Below are positions 8,947 to 19,002 of a stretch of DNA of 64,000 bases, piece after piece. The first letter of the stretch is position 1, and every line of letters begins with the position of its first letter. The notes beneath the pieces were generated by a model. That model saw only the letters and a list, made by a program, of their open reading frames with translations, was not told where the DNA came from and did no database searches. A program made the translations under genes and the position numbers. This DNA is from Leeuwenhoekiella nanhaiensis (lineage in GTDB: Bacteria > Bacteroidota > Bacteroidia > Flavobacteriales > Flavobacteriaceae), in assembly GCF_002744755.1 (NCBI RefSeq), contig NZ_KZ319291.1, forward strand, positions 124,001 to 188,000, in the 5' to 3' direction.

Positions 8947-9780
8947 CTATTCAAAGTAATAGTTTATTTCCACCATATTTAATTCTTTTAAGAAATCTAC
9001 AACCTGCTCAATTTCCTCTTTAGGCAAGGCTTTCTGCGACCAGTGTGTAAGGGATAACCACTTCTGAATGTCCTTCAATTTTTGATCATAACGCTCTGCA
9101 AGAATGTGATCAATTCCCTCAATATTTTTAAAAATTATCGTTTTGGTGTTAATAGTTTTTAAGAAGATTGAAAGTTCCTGGCTTTTATTTTTGGTAGCAT
9201 TTTCGGTAGCTGCAAAAACAAAACTGGACCAAGGTGTTGGGAAGTCTGCCACACGACGGAAGATACCCCGATCTACCAAAGGTTTTGTGGTAAAATGCTC
9301 CCACATAAAATAATCAGCCTCTTTATTTTGTAAGGCAACAATGGCGTTATCCAGATTATTTACGACCACACACTCCAGTTTTGAGGTATCCCATCCCAAC
9401 TGATGTGCCTGAATAAAAGCCATTACGTGAGAACCTGAACCGAACCTGCTAATGGCAGGCCTGGCGTCTTTTAAATCATCAATACGGTCATAGTTGCTTT
9501 CAGCGGCAACGTGAACACCCCAGATCAATGGGCTCGACACATAATTTTGAATGATTTTTGACGGATTCCCGTTTGCGATGTCACGTATGATACCTTCGGT
9601 CAAAATAACGGCAACGTCGATTTCTTCATCGCGTAAAGCGGCATTCATCGCTCCGGTTCCTCCAGGAAATTCCACCCATTGCACCTCAAGTCCTTCAGCC
9701 TTAAAGAGGCCTTCTTCGATACATAAATGTATAGGCAGGTTAAAATGCTCGGGCACTCCGCCCACTTTTAAAGTTTTCAT
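8947..9780 (-). CDS. Solute-binding-like (NMT1/SsuA-type) protein without signal peptide
   Basis: This is a 277-residue protein with the fold pattern of ABC-transporter substrate-binding proteins of the NMT1/THI5/SsuA group. It has an N-terminal KVGGVPEHFNLPIHLCIEEG segment, then EFPGGTGAMNAAL and a second lobe around NLDNAIVALQNKEADYFMWE. It lacks any signal peptide or lipobox, so it should stay in the cytoplasm, and no permease or ATPase gene is nearby. It starts 3 bp after the polyphosphate kinase stop and is probably co-transcribed with it. A ligand-sensing or enzymatic role is possible; transport is unlikely. The ligand is unknown. Confidence 0.75.
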   Translation of the reverse strand: MKTLKVGGVPEHFNLPIHLCIEEGLFKAEGLEVQWVEFPGGTGAMNAALRDEEIDVAVILTEGIIRDIANGNPSKIIQNYVSSPLIWGVHVAAESNYDRIDDLKDARPAISRFGSGSHVMAFIQAHQLGWDTSKLECVVVNNLDNAIVALQNKEADYFMWEHFTTKPLVDRGIFRRVADFPTPWSSFVFAATENATKNKSQELSIFLKTINTKTIIFKNIEGIDHILAERYDQKLKDIQKWLSLTHWSQKALPKEEIEQVVDFLKELNMVEINYYFE

Positions 9781-9783
9781 GTT

Positions 9784-11832
9784 TTAGTTTTTGGCCTTTA
9801 AAAAATCATAGATCGCATATTGGGACCTTATTGCAGATTCTCCGGGCTTTTGAGTTACATAGGTGTTTGTTTCTTCGGCATCCTGTACACGTGCCTTTAC
9901 ATTGTCCTGAAGCTGAATGAGCAAAATTGCTCTCAATTCTTTAAACAAATCTTCATCATAAATAGGGGTCAACACCTCGATGCGTCGGTCGAGATTACGT
10001 GTCATCCAGTCTGCCGAACCCATATACATTTGCTCATCGCCGCCATTGTGAAATAAATAGATACGACCATGCTCCAGATAACGATCTACAATTGAGGTCA
10101 TTTCGATATTCTCACTTAATCCTTCAACTCCGGGTATCAGGCAGGTAAAGCCGCGAACGATGAGACGTATTTTAACTCCGGCCTGGCTCGCTTTGTACAG
10201 CAGCGCAATGATATCAGGATCTTCAAGGCTATTCATTTTTGCTGTAATGGCAGCCGGTTTACCTTCAAGAGCAGTGTCAATTTCCTGTTGTATCAGCTTT
10301 TCAAAAATACGACGGGTGGTAAATGGAGAAATAAGCAAATGCTTGTTTCGGGGGATAATTAACTCCCCTTCAAGAACTTTAAAAACCCGATGTATTTCTT
10401 TGGTGATTTTTGGATGCGCGGTAAAAAGTCCGTGATCGCAGTAAATTTTTGAGGTTTCGCCATTGAAGTTTCCGGTGCCTATGTAGGCATATCTTCGGGC
10501 TTTATCGTCTTCATTGCGTATAATCATCAAAATTTTAGAATGCACTTTGATGCGCGGATAGCTGTATATCACGCGACCACCTTTATCTTCAAATTTTCGG
10601 CCCCAGCTGATGTTATTTTCTTCATCAAAGCGCGCTTTAGCCTCAATAAAGATCGTGACATCCTTACCATTATCAATGGCCTGAAGCAGCGCTGTGGTCA
10701 ATACCGATTCATCTGCAACACGGTACAGGGAAATTTTAATATGCGTTACATCAGGATCTGTTGAGGCTTGCTCTACAAGACGTTCAATGTAATTAAAGGT
10801 CATAAACGGGAAATGCACCAACTGATCTTTCGCTCTGATCGTTTTAAAGTAATCTTTCGATTTTTCTAAAACTTTATGTGGGATGAAAGGTTTTTCGGCA
10901 TAATGCAATTCCGGGTTTTCAGTAGGATCAGGGAATTTGAAGAAATCATTAAAATTGTGATACCTGCCACCGGGCATCATATCTATTTTCCCCAAATTAA
11001 GCAGCTTGCGAAGCTTTTTAGCCTCATCTTTCGGCATAGCCGAATCGTAAAGCAAGCGTGTAGGCTGACCTTCCTGACGCTGCTCCAGGGATTTATAAAT
11101 GCGCTCAGCTAAAATTCCGTCGAGTTCGTCATCGATGTACAATTCGGCATCCCGCGAAAGTTTCATTTCATAAACACCTTTAACGGTATGATCAAAAAGG
11201 CTCTGAACCTTGTAGCGTATGATATCATCAATAAACGTGATATAATAGTTGCCCTGATGTTTGCCCAGATCTACAAAACGCGAGTTACTGTCTGTAGGTA
11301 TTTTTACAAAACCAAATTGCTTATCATCTTCAAAAGTCACACAGAAATAAAGTGTTTGATTTTCAATAAAGATCGAATTGCCTTTTGAAGGGACAACCAG
11401 CTTAGTTTCCAGCGTATTTTTAAGATGTGTGGTGTACCAGATGTCTGCTAAATCTCCGTGAACCGAAGTAAAATCGGTATCGCTTACTAACCTGATGTTG
11501 TTTTTAGCAAGATCGGGAATGATCTGATCTTTAAAAATAGTACCAAAACGTTCCTGCTGTTTTTTTACCCGGGCCAGGATTTTTTTGACCGTTTTATTAG
11601 GTTGTAGGGAAAGTTTTTTGCGTATACTTTTTTCAATACGCTTCATTTGTCTCAACTGACTCACGCGAACCCTAAAATACTCATCCAGATTTGAGCTGTA
11701 AATCGCAAGGAATTTCATACGCTCGTAAAGCGGATTGTGCTCGCGGTCTTCCGCTTCCTGTAGCACACGCTCATTAAAACTCAGCCAGTTTAAGTCTCTG
11801 TGCTTTAAATGTCGGGATTGGTCAGTTTCCAT
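9784..11832 (-). CDS. ppk1: Polyphosphate kinase 1
   Basis: This is a 682-residue PPK1, which polymerises the ATP gamma-phosphate into polyphosphate through a phosphohistidine. The N-terminal domain begins with DLNWLSFNERVLQEA, followed by the helical head domain. The two phospholipase-D-like catalytic halves carry RIKVHSKILMI (the phospho-accepting His) and, near the C-terminus, YLEHGRIYLFHNGG (the second conserved His). IKISLYRVADES and YIGTGNFNGETSKIYCDHG are also diagnostic. Length is normal for the family. The downstream solute-binding-like gene is 3 bp away. Confidence 0.96.
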   Translation of the reverse strand: METDQSRHLKHRDLNWLSFNERVLQEAEDREHNPLYERMKFLAIYSSNLDEYFRVRVSQLRQMKRIEKSIRKKLSLQPNKTVKKILARVKKQQERFGTIFKDQIIPDLAKNNIRLVSDTDFTSVHGDLADIWYTTHLKNTLETKLVVPSKGNSIFIENQTLYFCVTFEDDKQFGFVKIPTDSNSRFVDLGKHQGNYYITFIDDIIRYKVQSLFDHTVKGVYEMKLSRDAELYIDDELDGILAERIYKSLEQRQEGQPTRLLYDSAMPKDEAKKLRKLLNLGKIDMMPGGRYHNFNDFFKFPDPTENPELHYAEKPFIPHKVLEKSKDYFKTIRAKDQLVHFPFMTFNYIERLVEQASTDPDVTHIKISLYRVADESVLTTALLQAIDNGKDVTIFIEAKARFDEENNISWGRKFEDKGGRVIYSYPRIKVHSKILMIIRNEDDKARRYAYIGTGNFNGETSKIYCDHGLFTAHPKITKEIHRVFKVLEGELIIPRNKHLLISPFTTRRIFEKLIQQEIDTALEGKPAAITAKMNSLEDPDIIALLYKASQAGVKIRLIVRGFTCLIPGVEGLSENIEMTSIVDRYLEHGRIYLFHNGGDEQMYMGSADWMTRNLDRRIEVLTPIYDEDLFKELRAILLIQLQDNVKARVQDAEETNTYVTQKPGESAIRSQYAIYDFLKAKN

Positions 11833-11905
11833 AGGTTAGGCTTGTATTTTGACCAAAAATACGAAAGGCCGTCTCGCGCAAAATTAAGCTTTTGTTAAAA
11901 AGCCT

Positions 11906-12778
11906 TTAGAGTTCTGCTATGCGTTCTAGGGCTTCGGTAATCATATGTTCTACGACCTGAGAAGGATTTTTGCTGAATTTTCCCGTGGCGCGATTGGCCA
12001 GAATTGCATTTACAGATAATGCCCGGTGCCCCAGAAGTTTACTCAGGCCATAAATGCCTGAAGTTTCCATCTCCAGATTGGTTATTTTTTTGGAATCATG
12101 GCGGAAGGATTGTAGTTTGTCATTAAGTGTCGCATCTTCGGTCTGAAGGCGTAGGGTACGCCCTTGCGGACCGTAGAAACCTACGTTAGTGACTGTGGTT
12201 CCTTCAAAATAGTTGGGATTTTTGAAGTGATTGAGCAAAGCGGAATCGGCCTCGACACAGTACGGCGTACTTTTTTCAGAATTTAATTGCAGGTGTGCTG
12301 AAAATGCCTGTTCAAATGCGCGATCACGTACCGAAGTACTTTGATAAAAATGCAGTAAAGAATCAAATCCTAACGCGCGCTTGCTTAGAAGAATGGAATC
12401 TACAGGAATGTCTGACTGAATAGCTCCACTGGTACCGAGTCGTATTAGTTGCAGTGATTTTTTGTACTCTTTTATTTCACGTGTTTTAAAATCGATATTG
12501 ACTAAAGCATCTAGCTCGTTGAGTACGATATCTATATTGTCTGTGCCAATTCCCGTAGAAATTACTGAAATGCGTTTGCCTTTAAAGGTTCCCGTTTCGG
12601 TTTTAAACTCCCGCTTTTGCGTACTGAATTCAATATGTTTAAAATGCCTTGTAACTTCAGATACCCGGTCAGGATCGCCTACAGTTATAACAACATCGGC
12701 AAGATTTTCAGGCTTAAGGTGTAAATGATAAATACTCTGATCTTCGTTTAAGATAAGCTCAGATGGGGCTAAAGGCAT
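11906..12778 (-). CDS. Nucleoside phosphorylase (uridine phosphorylase-like)
   Basis: This is a 290-residue member of the PNP/UDP phosphorylase family, which cleaves nucleosides with phosphate to give the base and (deoxy)ribose-1-phosphate. The phosphate-binding N-terminal motif VVITVGDPDRVSEV is present near residue 30. STGIGTDNIDIVLNEL and the nucleoside-site region NLEMETSGIYGLSKLLGH follow. Length and motifs favour a uridine phosphorylase-like enzyme over a purine-specific one, but specificity is not certain. It is the last gene of a tight minus-strand operon (1 bp after the DUF1835 gene). Confidence 0.88.
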   Translation of the reverse strand: MPLAPSELILNEDQSIYHLHLKPENLADVVITVGDPDRVSEVTRHFKHIEFSTQKREFKTETGTFKGKRISVISTGIGTDNIDIVLNELDALVNIDFKTREIKEYKKSLQLIRLGTSGAIQSDIPVDSILLSKRALGFDSLLHFYQSTSVRDRAFEQAFSAHLQLNSEKSTPYCVEADSALLNHFKNPNYFEGTTVTNVGFYGPQGRTLRLQTEDATLNDKLQSFRHDSKKITNLEMETSGIYGLSKLLGHRALSVNAILANRATGKFSKNPSQVVEHMITEALERIAEL

Positions 12779-12779
12779 A

Positions 12780-13715
12780 TTAGTGTGATCTTACCAGTTC
12801 GTGATTGTTTGAATTGTAGAGAAAGTCGTACTTGTGTGTGCCCCCGTAAAAGGACTGGTCTTTAAGGGCATCGTAAAAGTTTTGAGAACCGTCCAGAACA
12901 GCCTGCCCTTTGGTATTGAGTACCAGTTTACCTTCGTGCATTTTAAAGAAAGGTTTTAAGGCTTTGATCATCCTTTCAATTTGCATGTCACCATAACCAT
13001 AATAACCCTGGTACTTCAATGCATAACCACAAAGTTGGTGTTCTGAAGAAACTTCGTGTAGATCGATTAGTTTAAGAATGTTGGTTTCCAGCGTATTCAG
13101 GCCGGTTTTGCTGTTGGGAAAGCGTTCTACGTGGGCACGTAAACAGCTTGACAGGTATTTGAAATTCGAGCTTTTGGTAATTTCAGCTTTAAGTTCTATG
13201 GGTTTCTCATCGCAGTACAACTGCCAGATGTGATGTGCAACCGCAAGGTCTTCTGGAGCAAGTTTAAGTTTGTTTTCATAATGCTTAATGAATTGCTCAT
13301 CAGTAAGCTCTGATAAACCTTTAAGCTGGAGTTCGCCATCTACCCAACCACTGCACACGACGTAGATAGGCATCACTTTTTTATTCTGAATGAGGTAGCT
13401 GATTGCTGCAAGCATATTCACATGGCAGAATAAGTCAAACTCAAACCAGAGTACAATTTTATCATAACCGTTTATGGCAGCGAGTTTGTTAAGTTCTGCG
13501 ACAAACTTTTCCTCGTAATCTGCTTCGGTAATGTTGTAATTCTCTTTTAAAAAGTGTTTACGGGCTTCGACAAACTGTTCAGATCCCACTTCTTCAACGG
13601 TGGGGCCTTCGCAGAGCATTTCGCGCCAAACAATTCGATCTCCATTAAAATTTAGGGCGTCAAGGCGCTTTAGTACCATATCGCCGTTGGTGATATGCAA
13701 GGTATTTGAATTCAT
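12780..13715 (-). CDS. DUF1835 domain-containing protein
   Basis: This is a 311-residue cytoplasmic protein with the DUF1835 N-terminal signature LHITNGDMVLKRLDAL, then a segment ending IVLWFEFDLFCHVNMLAAI near residue 110. The C-terminal half is helical and of no recognised function. No catalytic motif is known for the family. It sits between a SUI1-type factor and a nucleoside phosphorylase with gaps of 11 and 1 bp, so it is very probably co-transcribed with them. Confidence 0.82.
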   Translation of the reverse strand: MNSNTLHITNGDMVLKRLDALNFNGDRIVWREMLCEGPTVEEVGSEQFVEARKHFLKENYNITEADYEEKFVAELNKLAAINGYDKIVLWFEFDLFCHVNMLAAISYLIQNKKVMPIYVVCSGWVDGELQLKGLSELTDEQFIKHYENKLKLAPEDLAVAHHIWQLYCDEKPIELKAEITKSSNFKYLSSCLRAHVERFPNSKTGLNTLETNILKLIDLHEVSSEHQLCGYALKYQGYYGYGDMQIERMIKALKPFFKMHEGKLVLNTKGQAVLDGSQNFYDALKDQSFYGGTHKYDFLYNSNNHELVRSH

Positions 13716-13726
13716 ATGATAGGGTT

Positions 13727-14059
13727 TTAACCACCCACGCGTTTTACCCGAAATCCCTTTTCTTTTAAAAAAGTCATGATTTTATCGCGGTAATCCCCCT
13801 GGATTAGAATGCTTTCTTTTTTAAAACTTCCGCCTACACCCAGCATGGTTTTAAGCTCTTTTGCAAGAATTTTGAAATCTGAATCAGCACCGGTATAGCC
13901 TTCGATAATGGTCACGGGCTTGCCTTTTCGTTTTTCGTATTTGCAGATTAGTGGATCATCCTGCATCCAAATCCCCAGATCATTAGCATCTTCAGTCTCT
14001 TCCTGAGGCTCTGGCTCATGATCGGGAAATAAGTTTTTGAGTTGGTCCTGTAAATCCAT
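13727..14059 (-). CDS. SUI1/YciH-type translation initiation factor homologue
   Basis: This is a 110-residue homologue of eIF1/SUI1, as found in bacterial YciH. An acidic N-terminal tail of about 35 residues precedes the SUI1 fold. Typical core segments are KYEKRKGKPVTIIEGY, LAKELKTMLGVGGSFK and ESILIQGDYRDKIMTFLKEKGF. Bacterial homologues are thought to influence start-site fidelity or stress translation. Here that role is inferred only from the family. It starts 3 bp after the preceding oxygenase gene. Confidence 0.92.
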   Translation of the reverse strand: MDLQDQLKNLFPDHEPEPQEETEDANDLGIWMQDDPLICKYEKRKGKPVTIIEGYTGADSDFKILAKELKTMLGVGGSFKKESILIQGDYRDKIMTFLKEKGFRVKRVGG

Positions 14060-14062
14060 AAA

Positions 14063-15013
14063 CTATTTTTTAATAAGTCCTATTTCAACCAGGCGTTGAT
14101 GCAGAAATTCGCCGGCGGTAATATCTTCATAGGCTTTGGGATGTTCGGCATTAATACATTCCTCGAGACAATTTAAGGGCATTTCGCTACGCGGATGCAT
14201 AAAAAACGGAATCGAGTAGCGCGGAGTGTCCCATTCTTCCCGTGGCGGATTCACGACACGGTGAATGGTAGAACGCAGTTTATTGTTGGTGTGACGCTCC
14301 AGCATATCGCCCACGTTGATCACCAGTTCATCTTCATTAGGAATGGCATCAATCCACTCTCCATCTTTGCGCAACACCTGCAAACCACCGGCAGAAGCAC
14401 CCATAAGAAGGGTGATTAAATTGATATCACCGTGTGCCCCGGCGCGTACAGCACCTTTTGGTTCTTCGGTGATTGGAGGGTAGTGTATGGGTCTGAGAAT
14501 ACTGTTTCCGTTTTTGACCCAGTTGTCAAAATACATTTCTTCAAGGCCAATGTAGATAGCAAGAGCTCGCAGCACATAAATACCGGTTTTTTCAAGCATT
14601 CTATAAGCCTGCATCCCGGTTTCGTTAAAGTGCTCCAGTTCTTTTACATGAACGTTTTCAGGATATTCTTCAGTAAGGTTAGCATCAGGTTCAGGGTCCT
14701 GACCAAAATGCCAGAACTCTTTAAGATCGCCTTCTTTTTTGCCTTTAGCGTGTTCTTTTCCAAAGGAAATATAGCCCCGCTGACCGCCCAGGCCTTCAAT
14801 TTCATAAGCTTTTTTGGTGTCTTCCGGTAAGTCAAAAAATGCTTTTACTTCTTTATAGAGATCGTCTACCAGATTGTCATCCAGAAAATGATTTTTTAAC
14901 GAAACAAAACCAATTTCCTCATAAGCGCGACCTATTTCATTCACAAATTTTTGCTTTTTGGAAGGGTCACTGCTCAGAAAATCAGAGAGATCTACACTGG
15001 GGATGTTATTCAT
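14063..15013 (-). CDS. Isopenicillin-N-synthase-family 2OG-Fe(II) oxygenase
   Basis: This is a 316-residue non-haem iron oxygenase of the isopenicillin N synthase/2-oxoglutarate family. The N-terminal DIOX_N-type region (IPSVDLSDFLS, then YEEIGFVSLKNH) is followed by the double-stranded beta-helix core. The HxD iron ligands are in AHGDINLITLL, the distal His is in LRSTIHRVVNPP, and RYSIPFF carries the co-substrate-binding Arg. The substrate is unknown. It is the first gene of the operon that includes SUI1, DUF1835 and the nucleoside phosphorylase, an association that suggests a housekeeping rather than antibiotic role. Confidence 0.9.
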   Translation of the reverse strand: MNNIPSVDLSDFLSSDPSKKQKFVNEIGRAYEEIGFVSLKNHFLDDNLVDDLYKEVKAFFDLPEDTKKAYEIEGLGGQRGYISFGKEHAKGKKEGDLKEFWHFGQDPEPDANLTEEYPENVHVKELEHFNETGMQAYRMLEKTGIYVLRALAIYIGLEEMYFDNWVKNGNSILRPIHYPPITEEPKGAVRAGAHGDINLITLLMGASAGGLQVLRKDGEWIDAIPNEDELVINVGDMLERHTNNKLRSTIHRVVNPPREEWDTPRYSIPFFMHPRSEMPLNCLEECINAEHPKAYEDITAGEFLHQRLVEIGLIKK

Positions 15014-15105
15014 AATTAAGGAATACTGAAAATTTATAAGTACGTAAATATATCAAATTTTAAGAGGGGGTAATTTTAAACTAAACTTAAAAAACCGTCT
15101 GATGT

Positions 15106-16749
15106 TTAGTTTTCATTGGAAATGTAATTTTGCTTTAGTGGGGTGTTCATCCAATATCCGGATAGACTATCGCCTGAATGTATAGGCTGATCTCCAAAAA
15201 TTGGCTTTGAAGGATCCATTACATAATCTTCAGGAGGTAGTGAATAATCTGTTATTTCCTGAATAAAGAATTCTCTATATTGATTGTAAAATTGTGTATT
15301 TGATTCGTTTACTCTGTTTCCAAATACGTCTTCTATGTTTTTTACCCCAATGTCTACAATATTATTTTCTGTTATATTTTCGAAGTAATCAGCATATTCT
15401 TTAAACAATTCATCCGGATTTTTGGGGTATAAATGAGCAATGTTGCGTTCAATTCTAACTTTATCTAGCCGGATACGCTTATCATTCACTGTTAATCTGT
15501 AATTATTAATTCTATCGGCGTCAGTTTCGTCAATATTATTGTTGAAAACTAGAGAAAAATATTGATCCTTCGTAAATACGCGCATTTCAATAGCCCTGAA
15601 TTTGGGTGTTGCCTGTAGTTTAAAGACATTATTGAATGAGATATAACTTGGGTACATCTTGGAATTGATTTTTTGATATTCTTCTGTTAATGAATAAATA
15701 GATGTTTCCTCCTCATCCCTACCGGCATCGCTTAATGATGGACTACCATAAGTATTGTGTTTTTGCGATTCCTCATCGCTACCTCTCATTACAGTATATT
15801 CTATTTTATGAATTGCAAAGTTTTCCTTTTCAATATAAATTTTTCCTCTCACCATTATACCATTAATGTTTCTGTATATTTTAATTTGATAAAGTAGAGA
15901 GCTTCCATTTGTTGTCTCATTCCCCAGTGTGAAACTGTGATTGCGCAAAAAATCGGTGTCCATGCGGTTAATGAAATCAAAACTATTTGTCCGATGGTTA
16001 CGAATTGGATCGTGTACTCTTAGAAGATAAAATTCGTTTATGTCAAGCTCGCCTATTTTGATATCGTTGTCAACAATTTTTCGTTGAGTAAAATAATCAT
16101 ATTTCTTTTCAGCATCTCTATTTCGCTTAAAATCAGTGTTTTTTTTTAATTGATAAATCACCGTTTTGGTATTAGGTAGATCTCGTGCATAAAAACCCTG
16201 ATCATATACTTTCAACAAGGCCTCATTCAGATTTAAATAGGAATCATTTTGCATTTGATAATCCCGATAATAACCAACATAAGAAAATGGTTGATTAGGG
16301 TAGTTGTTTGGGATTCTCTTAATGGCTTCAGAGATTATTTCAGAGGGTGATAAGTTTAATTTTTTCTGATTTTTCTGCTCTTTATTTTTTGTTGAAATGA
16401 CACGTATTTCACTCAAATCTTCTATTGCTGGAACCAATTTCACAAGATTTAACTCCCCAAGTTTTAAATTGGTTAGAGCGATATTTTTTTTCTCATAGCC
16501 TATGCTGGTAAAGGAAATAGAATCAATTACGGTTTTCAAATTCTCTGGGATTTTGAATCCACCGTCCGCGTTTGCAATCAAGCCAGAATTCGTTTTCAAA
16601 AGGCGTATTGTAACAAAGGCGATTGGATTTTCTGTTTGTGAATCAATTATTTTTCCAATAAGGAAATCTTCTTTTTGAGCACATATTTTATTTAAAAAAA
16701 GGCTGCATATTATAAAGAATAAGATTTTCCTTGCTGTCCACTTTTGCAT
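15106..16749 (-). CDS. Carboxypeptidase-regulatory-like domain protein, exported
   Basis: This is a 547-residue protein with a signal peptide (about residues 1-24). A carboxypeptidase-regulatory-like domain lies at about 28-115 (GKIIDSQTENPIAFVTIRLL). A long C-terminal region of mixed beta structure follows, typical of Bacteroidota envelope proteins that start with this domain and lack a TonB-receptor barrel. No catalytic residues can be assigned. The gene is visibly more AT-rich than its neighbours, which could reflect later acquisition or weaker constraint. It is divergent from the E1 dehydrogenase gene. Confidence 0.75.
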   Translation of the reverse strand: MQKWTARKILFFIICSLFLNKICAQKEDFLIGKIIDSQTENPIAFVTIRLLKTNSGLIANADGGFKIPENLKTVIDSISFTSIGYEKKNIALTNLKLGELNLVKLVPAIEDLSEIRVISTKNKEQKNQKKLNLSPSEIISEAIKRIPNNYPNQPFSYVGYYRDYQMQNDSYLNLNEALLKVYDQGFYARDLPNTKTVIYQLKKNTDFKRNRDAEKKYDYFTQRKIVDNDIKIGELDINEFYLLRVHDPIRNHRTNSFDFINRMDTDFLRNHSFTLGNETTNGSSLLYQIKIYRNINGIMVRGKIYIEKENFAIHKIEYTVMRGSDEESQKHNTYGSPSLSDAGRDEEETSIYSLTEEYQKINSKMYPSYISFNNVFKLQATPKFRAIEMRVFTKDQYFSLVFNNNIDETDADRINNYRLTVNDKRIRLDKVRIERNIAHLYPKNPDELFKEYADYFENITENNIVDIGVKNIEDVFGNRVNESNTQFYNQYREFFIQEITDYSLPPEDYVMDPSKPIFGDQPIHSGDSLSGYWMNTPLKQNYISNEN

Positions 16750-16867
16750 ATTTAGGCTTTTAAGAACGGTTTTTTTAAATATAATTGATTTTGAACAGTA
16801 AATAGTAATAATATTGATTAGATCAAGGAGATATTTTAATTTACCGCTTTCATTTATATACGTTTTG

Positions 16868-18847
16868 ATGCTTAATTATTCGAATTATAAAATTGACCAC
16901 GACAAGGTTTTAGGCTTATATAAACAACTGCTTAAACCCCGTTTAGTAGAAGAGAAAATGCTTGTGCTGCTGAGACAGGGGAAAATCTCCAAATGGTTTA
17001 GCGGTATTGGGCAGGAAGCCATCGCGGTCGGAGTGACCGCAGCCCTTTACGAGGATGAGTACATTATGCCTATGCATCGCAATCTGGGGGTTTTTACGAG
17101 CCGAAATATCCCGTTGCAGCGCTTGTTTAGCCAATGGCAGGGCAAGCGCAACGGCTTCACAAAGGGTCGCGACCGAAGTTTTCATTTTGGCACTCAGGAG
17201 TACAAAATAATTGGGATGATCTCGCATCTGGGTCCTCAGCTGGGCGTGGCAGATGGTATTGCACTGGCTCATAAACTACGTAAAGAGCAAAACCTTGTTG
17301 CCGTGTTTAGCGGCGAGGGTGGGACCAGTGAAGGCGATTTTCACGAAGCACTGAACATTGCTTCCGTATGGGATCTGCCGGTTCTGTTTTGTATTGAAAA
17401 CAATGGCTACGGACTTTCAACTCCCACATCAGAACAATACCGTTGCGCGAATCTGGCCGATCGCGGAGTGGGTTATGGGATGGAAAGTCACATCATAGAT
17501 GGTAATAATATTTTAGAAGTTTATCAGCGCGTCTCAGAACTGGCGCAATCAGTACGGGAAAATCCGCGACCTGTACTGTTGGAATTTAAAACCTTCAGAA
17601 TGCGTGGGCACGAGGAAGCCAGTGGAGTGAAATACGTACCTCAGGAATTGATGGATCATTGGGAAAAACGTGACCCGATTGAAAATTTCCGCAGCTATTT
17701 AAAAGAATCAGATTTGTTGTCTGAAGATCAGGATTTACAAATGCGTGCAACAATTCTTGAAGAAATTGATGCTGCCCTTGCGGAAACTTTTGCTGAAGAA
17801 CCTATATCCTCAACTGCTGAGCAGGAGCTTACCGATGTTTACGCGCCTTTTGATTTCGTTCCCAAACCTCCCGAAGGATCTGCACAAAAACTTCGGTTTA
17901 TTGATGCCATCAGTCAGGGTCTCGACCAAAGTATGCAGCGCTTTGAGAACCTAATTATTCTGGGGCAGGATGTTGCTGAATATGGCGGTGTCTTTAAAAT
18001 TACCGAAGGCTTTGTTGAAAAATACGGAAGAGACCGGGTGCGCAATACGCCTATATGCGAGTCGGGTATCATTGAGACTGCGATGGGACTTTCGATTAAT
18101 GGATTTAAATCTGTAGTCGAAATGCAGTTTGCAGATTTTGTAAGCAGCGGATTTAATCCTATTGTAAACTATTTAGCTAAATCCCATTACCGCTGGGGTC
18201 AGTGTGCGGATGTGGTTATTAGAATGCCCTGTGGGGCGGGAGTGGGTGCGGGTCCTTTTCACAGCCAGACTAACGAAGCCTGGTTTACACACACTCCGGG
18301 TTTAAAAGTGGTGTATCCTGCATTTCCTGAAGATGCTAAGGGTTTACTTGCTACTGCAATTGAAGACCCTAACCCGGTTCTATTTTTTGAGCATAAAGCC
18401 CTGTATCGTAACATCAGGGGACAGGTTCCTGAAGCTTACTACAATTTACCCTTTGGTAAAGCCGCGCTCTTAAAGTCGGGCGATGAAGTTACGATCATTA
18501 CCTATGGAGCAGCCGTTCACTGGGCGCTTGAAACGCTTCAGGATGAACCGGACCTAAAAGCTGATCTTCTAGACCTGCGATCACTGGTTCCATTAGACCG
18601 TGATGCAATAAAGCAGTCTGTTCAGAAAACAGGAAGGGTTTTGCTTCTATGTGAAGACAGCGCTTTTGGTAATATTATGGCAGACATTGCGGCCTTTATT
18701 GCAGAAGCGTGTTTCCAGTATTTAGATGCGCCGGTAAAACGTTTGAGCAGTTTAGACACCCCAATACCTTTCGCTCAAAATTTGGAACAGCAATATTTGC
18801 CCAAACAGCGCATAGCCCAGACTTTACAGGAGCTGAGAGCCTTTTAA
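16868..18847 (+). CDS. Fused alpha/beta E1 component of a 2-oxoacid dehydrogenase
   Basis: This is a 659-residue thiamine-diphosphate enzyme in which the alpha and beta subunits of a branched-chain-type 2-oxoacid dehydrogenase E1 are joined. The alpha part occupies about 1-320, with the ThDP motif starting GEGGTSEGDFHEA and ending IENNGYG. The beta part occupies about 345-659, beginning near LRFIDAISQGLDQSM and containing GQDVAEYGGVFKIT. It probably decarboxylates branched-chain 2-oxoacids and passes the acyl group to an E2 encoded elsewhere. The ATG at 16868 gives MLNYSNYKIDHDKVL. An upstream TTG at 16814 keeps the frame open but is unlikely to be the start. Confidence 0.92.
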   Translation: MLNYSNYKIDHDKVLGLYKQLLKPRLVEEKMLVLLRQGKISKWFSGIGQEAIAVGVTAALYEDEYIMPMHRNLGVFTSRNIPLQRLFSQWQGKRNGFTKGRDRSFHFGTQEYKIIGMISHLGPQLGVADGIALAHKLRKEQNLVAVFSGEGGTSEGDFHEALNIASVWDLPVLFCIENNGYGLSTPTSEQYRCANLADRGVGYGMESHIIDGNNILEVYQRVSELAQSVRENPRPVLLEFKTFRMRGHEEASGVKYVPQELMDHWEKRDPIENFRSYLKESDLLSEDQDLQMRATILEEIDAALAETFAEEPISSTAEQELTDVYAPFDFVPKPPEGSAQKLRFIDAISQGLDQSMQRFENLIILGQDVAEYGGVFKITEGFVEKYGRDRVRNTPICESGIIETAMGLSINGFKSVVEMQFADFVSSGFNPIVNYLAKSHYRWGQCADVVIRMPCGAGVGAGPFHSQTNEAWFTHTPGLKVVYPAFPEDAKGLLATAIEDPNPVLFFEHKALYRNIRGQVPEAYYNLPFGKAALLKSGDEVTIITYGAAVHWALETLQDEPDLKADLLDLRSLVPLDRDAIKQSVQKTGRVLLLCEDSAFGNIMADIAAFIAEACFQYLDAPVKRLSSLDTPIPFAQNLEQQYLPKQRIAQTLQELRAF

Positions 18848-19002
18848 AAATTGTAAATGTTAAAATTTTATTGATTTATTTGTTTGGAGTTTCTTTCGTT
18901 AACGCATTTTAACAGCGGCGAGTTAAACACTATTAATAAATAGCATCGATCTGTATATCGCTGTTATTTTTGACTCATTACTAACCAATAAAATTTACAA
19001 TT

